Shown here: in pieces, positions 56,351-64,000 of the stretch
How the letters are laid out: every line of letters starts with the position of its first letter
How positions within the stretch are numbered: position 1 is the stretch's first letter
The notes under the pieces: model-generated
What the model saw: only the letters and a program-made list of their open reading frames with translations
What the model was told of the DNA's origin: nothing
Databases searched by the model: none
Translations under genes and position numbers: made by a program
NCBI RefSeq assembly: GCF_028502605.1
Contig: NC_079233.1
Span: forward strand, 2,232,001 to 2,296,000
Direction: 5' to 3'
Source of the DNA: Trichoderma breve
Taxonomy: Eukaryota; Ascomycota; Sordariomycetes; Hypocreales; Hypocreaceae
Length of the DNA: 64,000 nucleotides

Positions 56351-57944
56351 TTAATTTGCCCATATCTTGACGGTCATGTCGACACTACCCGTCGCAATAA
56401 CACAGCGTATTTGCGCATCGGATATATCTAATGCAGCAGCCGCCGCTCTTCTAGATGCGTTGTCGTTATCATTATTCGCTGTGCCGTTACCCGTAGGGGT
56501 ATCTTTGGGCTTCGCTGGAGCCCATCTCAGAGAGGTGATGAAGTGCTCGTGGGCACTGGACAATGTTCTCACGCACTTTCCGTCTTGGCTGAGGTCCCAG
56601 CATCGCAGCGACTTGTCGTCTGCTACGGAAAGCAGATACTTGCCTCCAGGATGAAACATGACGCCTGAGACCCAGTTGTCGTGACCGACCAGGGTCTTAA
56701 TACAGTTACCTCTGGCATCCCACAGCTTGATTGTCTTGTCTCTTGACCCAGTTGCCATGAACTCTGATGTACTGGTCGCTGGTGGAGGCTTCTTTAGGCC
56801 CGCTAAAGCAGCCAGATGCTCATACGCGGCAGGGGGTGCAAAAGCACAGCAGCCGACGACGTGCTCGTGGCCTATCAGAGTGACTTTTGTCTCGGGGTTT
56901 GCAACTGTGAGTTCCCACAGCCTGCCAGTATGATCACCACCTGTAGACAGGAGGTAGTTTCCGTCGAGGGATGGGCACACATCTCGCACCCAACCCGCAT
57001 GCCCGTTCAGTGTCTTTACGCAATATCCCGTGTTGGCGTCCCAAATCTTAAGCGTCTTGTCGCCGCATCCGCTGACGAGCATGTTGCCTGAGGAGAAAAA
57101 TCCAGTGCCGCCAGAGGGGATGAAGCGTACTGCGCTGACGCTGTGTTCATGGCCTGAGAGCGTGCGTATGTTCTTATACCCGTCTGCCGGGTCCCATAGC
57201 TTAATCGTCGTGTCGGAGCTGCACGAAGCCAGCAGGATGCCGGTCTTGGGGCCGCCGTAGTCGAGGTCTAAAACTGGTCTTGTGTGTCCCTTGATTGTCT
57301 GCTCCAGATCACCGAGCTCCCAGTCCCAGACCTTGATGGTGCAGTCCTCGGAGCCTGAGGCTATCGACGTAAATCTTGGGTGGAAGGCAACACAGGTGAC
57401 AGACGCCCGATGCGATTCGAGTGTATGTCGTGAGGGGGCTTTCGGAAGCCAGGAAGCGGGGTCCTTGTTTTTCTGTGAGAGCGACGAGGGTGTCGCGTTG
57501 TCAACCTCGGACTGAAGCTCCGCGTTTCGAGTCTCAAGGTCCATAATCTGGGGTCGCAACGCCTGTTAGACAGCCGTCGGGTAAGCGCTGGGCAGCCAAG
57601 GTGAACGGACATGCCTTTTTCTGTAGCCGGACAATACTCGTCCATTTCTTCTCTAGCAGAGTCTCATATTTCTTGGTCATCGCCGCATCGAACACGTCTT
57701 CCCCAAGGTCGAGTTCCTCCCTGAGCACTGTGGCGGTATTCGCGAGGTTGTTCGCCGCGAGATACGCTATAATCGACTTGTGCCTACACAGAAGCCTCAT
57801 AGTTAGCAAAGGCCGCTCTGGCGTCTGATGTCTTTTGTCTCAAGCTTCTCTCTCCCGTCGTCCTGTGCCCCTCCGCCACCCTTGTAAACAGTGGCCATAT
57901 ACCTACAGCTCCTCGGCCTGCCGGGCGGGCAGTGTTCGACTCAT
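56351..57944 (-). CDS. nudF: LIS1 homologue (nudF/PAC1), dynein regulator
   Basis: Dynein cofactor needed for nuclear migration and hyphal transport; partners with NudE/Ndl1. Exons 57944-57907, 57783-57615 and 57547-56351 give 467 residues. The LisH dimerisation motif lies at about residues 10-40 ([26 protein letters not shown]), followed by a short coiled coil ([20 protein letters not shown]). Seven WD40 repeats follow, each with a recognisable WD or equivalent ending: IKVWDW, IKLWDP, LKIWDA, GRLWEL, IKLWDA, LRCWDL and VKIWAN. The last repeat contains an Asn/Ala insertion. The second intron uses a GC donor (AAG then GCATGT), and no GT alternative restores the family sequence QKKIMDLE (see findings). 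A CACGTG is 356 bases upstream of the start. Also known as PAC1 in yeast. Confidence 0.95.
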
Positions 57945-58796
57945 GGTGACGGTGTTTGGGGTGCGCCTCTGGCCACGCGTCAGCCTTGCGCAGCTCTAGA
58001 CAATGGGCTAGAAGCCGCACTCGACGCTCGACATGAATTGGTTGGGCGCGTTTCGAGGAACTACCTAGGCGGTCTGGGCGAAGGTGGGATGGTGGTTTAG
58101 CCGTTCAAGTGGGAACTCGTGGCGGCGACTTGGTGCTGGCGCAGCTACGAAGCTCTGGGAAACAGGCGGTAAAATCCGAGGAGGACGTAGGAGAGGGAAA
58201 TTGAATCTCGCCGAGATCAATCCCCAGATTCAATTGTCGCCAATAAGGAATTGCGGATGCATGTACTTGTACTGTGCTTTTGAATTCATGGCCTTGATTC
58301 ACGTGACCCGAGTCCCAGCCCAATGATTATGGTGCATCTTGAATGATCTCAAGTGGGCTCTTTAGCTTAGCTAGAATGCCGCTTCCTTGTTACGATATAA
58401 TATGCGCGAGTAAACAGTGCCCCGATTTTCAGTAGGTAGGTTCAGCTGCCTTTAAATCAGCTTTGCTTCATATTTTCGACGCAAGTTCATCGTCAGGTTA
58501 TTGAACTCATGCTCTCGCCAAATAGCTGTACGAGGCTGTTTCAATCCCCCTTGTAATTCTATATCCTTATATCCAGTCCGACTCTCTAAATTCATAGTAG
58601 CATCAATATCTCCGCAAGTTCCACCCATATCAGAACGCCAGACCATGTACACCACCATATGTGAGGGGCCAAAATTCCCTCCTTGACCCGGGTATCTTTT
58701 ATTTACCGCCAACCAGCCTCTTCCACGCGTGTGCTGGGCTTGTCGATCGACCAGTTCTGTTACCTAGACCTTCTACTCCATCTCCTGTTGTTGCCC
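57945..58796. other. Intergenic: LIS1 promoter and 3' region of the membrane protein gene
   Basis: Both flanking genes are on the minus strand. TCACGTGA, a perfect palindrome around CACGTG, is at 58299-58306. No gene seen. Confidence 0.55.
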
Positions 58797-59897
58797 TCAC
58801 TTGTGTGAATCGTGTACCAGCAAAGCCTCGTGGTCCCGTTTGGAATCCCTTGGCGCTTCAACCATCTCACCCTCCTCTTCTGGCACCGAAACCAAGACGT
58901 GATCGCTGGTGTAGCTCATGGTCTGCGATACACTTGACCCTCTTGAGCGGGAATGGATAGCGCCGATTGCTGTCAATGAATCTCCCAAGGGCGTGTCGCT
59001 GGGAGGACTTGAGGAGGTAGGGTCGAATTTATAGCCGCCCGAAGTCTTGCGAACCATGTATTCGTCAAATTGCGTATCTCTCTCGTGGCTATAGCGCCTC
59101 GGCCTTTGCTCCACTGGTGGGATGAGGGTTGGGTTCGAGAGGGATCTCCCGAGAGATCCAATGCTGAGACGCTCTGATCCAAGCGATCCCCGCTTGTCCG
59201 TCGAGGTTCGCAATCCGGTCCGGCTTGAAAACGAAGAGTATGGTGTGTCGCCATCCAGTCCATCGTTGAAGCCGTATGGCTTGACGTTGACAGGGTGAGA
59301 GTAATCGTCATACTTGGACAGCCGACGATACGCCATGATGGCATAAATGGCAAGCGAAATGGCAATGACCCTATCCACCTGTCAGCTTTACAAATTCATG
59401 ACTCTGCTGCTGTACAAATTGCCTACAGTAACAAGGCGTCCATGCCAAGGCCAACCAGGGAATAACGAGCATCGCTTCGTTGCACATATATGACTACGTC
59501 GAGAGCGAGGATGGCAGATGCGCATGCCAATTTGACGACGTGCGTGAATAGCATTGTCCATGGAGTCAGCGACTCAGAAAAGTATCTGGCGATCTCGAAG
59601 ATGGTGCAAAGCGCGACGACGGATGACAGTGCGACATTGGTAGCTTCCCAGCTTCGAATCATCAACATCATATATCGTTTTGGATCTCCAGGGTATATGG
59701 ACTCACACATATTCGATGACAGGGGCTTTACCAGCCTTGTCTCGGGCTTCAAAGTGATGGATAGTGTCGCCAAGTCTCCATGAGAAGAGTCCCAGCATTC
59801 CAAATGCCAATGTCAGCTGCAATGACCAGGCTGGGGCAAGAAGCAGCAATCGCCATTTTGCACGCTGGAACTGTGCTTGCGCTCTGTGGCTGGCCAT
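58797..59897 (-). CDS. Four-helix membrane protein of unknown function
   Basis: Exons 59897-59707, 59651-59427 and 59370-58797 give 329 residues. The first 150 residues contain four or so membrane segments: WRLLLLAPAWSLQLTLAFGMLGLF, the ALSSVVALCTIFEIARYF helix, MLFTHVVKLACASAILALDVVIYV, and GLGMDALLLVIAISLAIYAIMAY. The remaining 170 residues are a hydrophilic Ser/Arg-rich tail, probably cytoplasmic and disordered. Splice joins were set by continuity of the helices (EYVWEATNVALSS and DALLLVIAISLA). The frame is open 14 codons further upstream with a non-ATG start; ATG at 59897 is used. I have seen similar layouts in fungal uncharacterised proteins but no function is established. Confidence 0.75.
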
Positions 59898-62075
59898 GAT
59901 TGACGTGCAGCTTATAGCTCCTCTATTTGAACGTTTCAACCTATGGTTGGAGATGCAGAAAAGCAGAAGAATTGTCGAGGCCAGCTGTTGTCTATTAGGG
60001 CATGTCCGTCAAATGATGGATGCTTTGCTTGAGTATGGTAGGGCTGTTTAGGCTCGCAGGTCAGCAGCTTTGGGTCCTCAAGTCTCTTGCGATAGGCGGG
60101 CTACCACCATTTTATTTATTGATCGATTATTTATTTAATCATCTTAAACCTCATCAAGTCTGCCCTGCGGCCCAGCCCCAGCTCCCACTCATTCGAGCCA
60201 TAACAAGGCGCAAATCCCCACCCACAATATCAGAGACCGCTTGTTTGAAGACGCTAGACGTGGCTAGCCGAGCCGCCCACGGCGCCTCATCCGTCCACCA
60301 GACAAGATGGTGACTGAGCCACCGCCGTCTCACGAACCAGGGAAGGACTTTAGGATTTGTCTACGGACTTGGCAGCCTATTATGTGGACACCTAAACGCG
60401 CGGGGGACCGGGGCTTTTTGCGGCTGAGAACAGGAGCTGAGCCTGCTTCTCTCTATTGGAGACACTAGGGATTATCCTGTGCCACGACAAGTCAAATAAC
60501 GCAGCCCCAAGCTTCAATGCCCTCGCCAACGAAGCGAAGAGCTGCATGAGCCCGAACCCATTCACACGCAGATGTGCTTGCTGGGTGGGCTCCAGCTGGT
60601 ACGAGTACAGAGTAATATTCCTCACGGACTTTAGGAGGACATCACGCCATTGGTAACAAGGCGTAAGCGCACCTATTCTGTCTCGTCCGAGTCTCGTCCG
60701 TCCTCTGCTCAACGGAGCTCGCTATGGAGCAGAGAAGCGTGAGATTCTATTTTTGCCTAATCGAAGTTGCCGGGCGACCCAAGGGTTAAAGCGATCGTCC
60801 GCATTCGGTTTCAACAGTCGAGGGAATGTTTACTGGACCAATTGCATGTATGTCAGCATTTAAGCTGCGCGGGTTGCAGAGTCTCAATGGAGCCAAATTT
60901 TCGAGATCGAACCCACCACTTGGATCCGGCACCCAGGCTGACATGACACCCTTGCGGGCTATTTTGGGCACCCAAAGTGGAGTCGTTCAGCTCATGGTTG
61001 AGCCTTGATTGGCAACAGAAATCCAGACAGGCGGTGGAAAAGCTCGCAAGTTAGGCGTCTAGTTTCTCACACGGATGAGTCCCTGTACGGGGTGCATCGC
61101 TACAGGCAATACTTGTACACGTAGTATTGGGTATTGAGTATTTACAAAGCAACACAGGATGTATTTGTGATGCCAACGCCAACTACCAACAGCAATGTCA
61201 TATGAGAATCCTCCAGACTATATTCCATACAGGCATCTGCTGGAGCACAGGTGATATGCCTGGAAATGAAACTGCTCTTGGAACTGTTAGATGTCGTCCA
61301 CCTTTCACGATATAGATGCAAGGCACTCCCTAGTAATTTGGCATTTACATCCGGGTATCTTCACATCCGTTGAGTTTTTCTATTATATGAGAATATAATC
61401 TGTTTACAAATACACAGTATACGGCGTTTAGATCGCGAGTACTCCATACTCGGTTGCCAGCGGATTTACAGCCATCACACCGAAGTACTACCTAGTAGTA
61501 ATGTTCCTGAGATATAGGTATGTATGTACATGGCACACACCCAAGATCCGCTGCGGCCATCCGCTTAATCTTCCGCTTAAGTGTGCTCAGCCACAGCACA
61601 TTGCTCCGGAACTGGTTTCTATTGGAGTCGCTCTAAATTAATTTGTTGTTTCTTATTCCCGTTGGATCGACGATAGTAATCACTAAATACTATTCTTAAA
61701 CTGAGAAAGGTGGATACTGACACCGATGTTGCGGCTCTGCTTACCGTGGCCGATGGGTATGAAGTCCGTACTTGACTTCTGCTGGAGTTCCATAACGCGT
61801 CTACGACGTCTCGTCACGAGATTTATGAAATAGCCGCCCAAATATATGAAGAAAAATAACGGCACACCCCTGACGAGGTGCGCCGCTGTATTGAAATATT
61901 GTTCACACCCTAAGAATAACTATTCACTCCCCCCAAGTGTACATTCGTTGGCTCTCCTTGCACATTCCCCTTCCTTTTCCTTAACAAAGCGATATACGCA
62001 TATTACCAATGCACCCTAACTGTATCCCAACCCTAAAATGATTCGTTTGATGTTGTTGCATGATGTCCAAGCCCT
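59898..62075. other. Intergenic region, 2.2 kb, no supported gene
   Basis: Open frames up to about 105 codons, none convincing. AT-rich from 61300 to 62000. The stretch just after 62000 probably holds the 3' UTR of the small secreted peptide gene. No structured RNA recognised. Confidence 0.55.
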
Positions 62076-62345
62076 TTAGTTGGGAGCGACGTAGACGTCC
62101 TCGGCCTTGAAGGGAATCACATTGCCAGAGGCGTCTGTCATGGCAGGGACGTTGGCAGGGATGTTGTTGGAAACAACGTCACGCTTAGCAATGCCTATGT
62201 AGGAGTTAGAATTCGGATTCATATACCGAGAACCTATATAAAGGATATATTTTGTCTAGCAGGGTGTCAAGGCTGACATACCTGCGGGGGCGGCGGCAAC
62301 GGCAACGGCGGCCAGGGCAAAAACGGTCATGATAGAGAACTGCAT
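62076..62345 (-). CDS. Small secreted peptide, 60 residues
   Basis: Exons 62345-62282 and 62194-62076, joined through an 87-nt GT-AG intron, give a 60-residue protein too short to stand out as an ORF. A clear signal peptide (MQFSIMTVFALAAVAVAAAPA) covers about residues 1-19. A Lys-Arg pair follows at residues 25-26 (IAKRD), a likely Kex2-type cleavage site, which would leave a mature chain of 34 residues starting DVVSNNIP and ending VYVAPN. It has no cysteine. The gene has a long polypurine tract on the plus strand upstream (62370-62540), which is a CT-rich promoter on its own strand. Function unknown; the layout resembles abundant small secreted proteins of Hypocreales but I cannot name a family. 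Confidence 0.75.
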
Positions 62346-64000
62346 TTTGAATGATGGAAATATGCTTTTTATCTCAAAAAGAGAAAAGGATCGAGAAGAA
62401 GAAAGAAGCGATTGAAAGTCGACCGGCGACAAGAGTCAAGAAGATAGAACCGAAAGAAAGTAACACGAGGAGTGAGTGAAGGATGCTTGAAAGGAATGAA
62501 GAAGGAAAAAAGAGACAATCACGAAAAGGAGGGCAGACGGACGTTATTTGTACGAGGTCGCGCTCTTGCTACGAAACATGTCAAACGCACTACGCTCCTT
62601 GTCATCGGCAAGACGGAAGCATCTCAAACACGGGCGATGTGAGGCCCGAAACAACAGCCTCCAAAGCACAGCGACACTTGGACCCCGTCCAATCTAGACT
62701 GTGGGCAAACACCACTGGCAGCCTTGAACAGCGGCAACGTGGGGAGGCGCTGCTGGAATTGCAACGCAACGAAAGTATGGAGAGCAGGGTATTGAAGCAT
62801 GAATTTGCGGTGGAATTTGTTTCGATCAGAGCCTTGACGGAGAAAGGGGGCAGCGGACCTGAAACGCAGGCGTGCTTCAGGATCCCTCATCCGGGGCCTG
62901 GCCAGGGCCAAAATTAGCAAAGAGGGCGATTTGCGCCAGCGCGTAGTGAGAATTCCGGTTACAAAAATGATGAATTAGGGAAGAAGAAGGAAACAGAATG
63001 CGGGTTGATGGGGTTTCAGTGAGTATGAGGCGACGAATCTGAGAAATGAAGCTGGGAGTTTTTGTTGTAAGCCACAGCATGCCAGAATCAAATCCCGATT
63101 GACTGTGTTTACATAGTAACGATACTCCATACACGGCGACCAATTCAGGAGCAGGAAATGTATGTTGTAAAAAGAATCTTGATAAATATGAAAGAGTGAA
63201 AGAAAATAAACTAAAATGTAATGAAAGAATATATGTAACAGCATGATGCTGTACTAGAAGTTTTTCCAGCAGCAATCACAAGCATGAGAGGAACCTTGCC
63301 AACAGCCACATACCCCCGTTGCCCCGTCTGAATTTGTTTGTTGCTGACACCTGTGGAGAGACAGATGAATCGCTGCATGGGCCAAATCAGACATAGAATA
63401 CTTTGGTAGATTAACAAATGCACTTCTTAAAAAGCCATGCACTTCATATTGCCGGTGCCAAGATAACAAACAGGACGAAAATCATCTCCTAGCCACGGGC
63501 GATTGAAACGCAAGTCGAAACAGAAACAGAAACCAACGGAGCATCACTCCCCGCAGTTGGTTTAGTGCGGCACTTGATGTCAAATACTACATGCGCCACA
63601 CAATCCGTGCGCTGCGCCTCATCCTCCTCTCTGGCTTGCGTGGCTAGTGCTCGGAATATCTCGTCATGCAAGGCACTCGGACTCTAACAGGAATCCTTCG
63701 ACTCCTCTTCCGCAACCAACCTTGGATTCCTGTTCAGCCACCTCAGCCAGGCATCGCGGGGTATTTCAGTCAGTCCAGGTGGGGGTGCTTGCTCGGGAAG
63801 AGCGCCAGCACCGCCAGCCGGTTTCCGAAGTCCTGAATCACGAACTCATTCCCCCGTTTGCATGTGCTTCTACTTCCCCGCCTTGTCTTGCGGGTGGGCT
63901 TTTGCTTCTCCCTTTGCTTTTGCCTCTGGTTTTGTGGTTCCGATCCTCTCTCTAGTCAACCAAGTGGCCCCTACTGATCCTCGCCGCCTCTGGCTTCTCG
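62346..64000. other. Right end: promoter of the small peptide gene and unresolved sequence
   Basis: 62370-62540 is purine-rich on the plus strand (GAAGAAGAAAGAAG and similar) and fits a CT-rich promoter of the minus-strand gene. A 144-codon open frame at 62483-62917 on the plus strand is driven by this purine bias and has no domain. 63880-64000 is pyrimidine-rich on the plus strand and may be the leader of a gene beyond the window. Confidence 0.5.

Noticed and set aside
62483..62917. 144-codon plus-strand frame
   Set aside because: Lies in the polypurine promoter of the small peptide gene; Glu/Lys/Arg bias follows from base composition.

Overview
The window is nuclear DNA of a filamentous ascomycete. 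Genes carry short GT-AG introns (mostly 50-100 nt), promoters are pyrimidine-rich, and gene content is typical of Pezizomycotina: the circadian clock gene frq, a cofactor-independent phosphoglycerate mutase, nudF/LIS1, a SAT4/Pth11-type membrane receptor and secreted hydrolases. The FRQ sequence and overall gene style point to Sordariomycetes, most likely Hypocreales; the genus cannot be fixed from the sequence alone. No tRNA, rRNA, CRISPR array, intact transposon or plasmid-like element was found.

Layout. 1.9-15.6 kb is a gene-dense housekeeping block: a mitochondrial one-cysteine peroxiredoxin, an Ariadne-type RBR ubiquitin ligase, EXO1 (minus), TMA16, the mitochondrial p32/MAM33 protein and an oxysterol-binding-protein relative (minus). 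15.6-19.4 kb has no supported gene. 19.4-26.1 kb holds a lineage-restricted protein of unknown function, tubulin cofactor C, Mediator subunit 9 (minus) and the independent phosphoglycerate mutase. 26.1-31.2 kb is a 5 kb gene-free stretch upstream of frq, ending in a pyrimidine-rich promoter, candidate light-response elements, a possible leader intron and four short upstream ORFs. frq itself (1,014 residues) lies at 31.2-34.3 kb. It is followed by a prenylcysteine-oxidase-family protein, a threonine aldolase and an aldo/keto reductase (minus). 42.8-47.4 kb is again gene-free. 47.4-59.9 kb carries an FHA/RS-domain splicing protein of the SNIP1/Pml1 type (minus), a type II haloacid dehalogenase (minus), an HNH-type protein, a SAT4-family seven-helix protein (minus), a secreted alpha/beta hydrolase, LIS1 (minus) with a GC-AG intron, and a four-helix membrane protein (minus). 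The right end has one very small secreted-peptide gene (minus, 62.1-62.3 kb).

Most genes are independent housekeeping functions and there is no biosynthetic cluster. The unit of greatest interest is frq with its leader. FRQ is the negative element of the fungal clock. The features seen around it (CGATN pairs resembling White Collar binding sites, uORFs, a conserved second start codon at Met99, a 65-nt intron directly after that codon) match the kind of transcriptional and translational control known for the Neurospora gene. All exon joins were derived by hand from splice signals, reading frame and family similarity; none has transcript support here.
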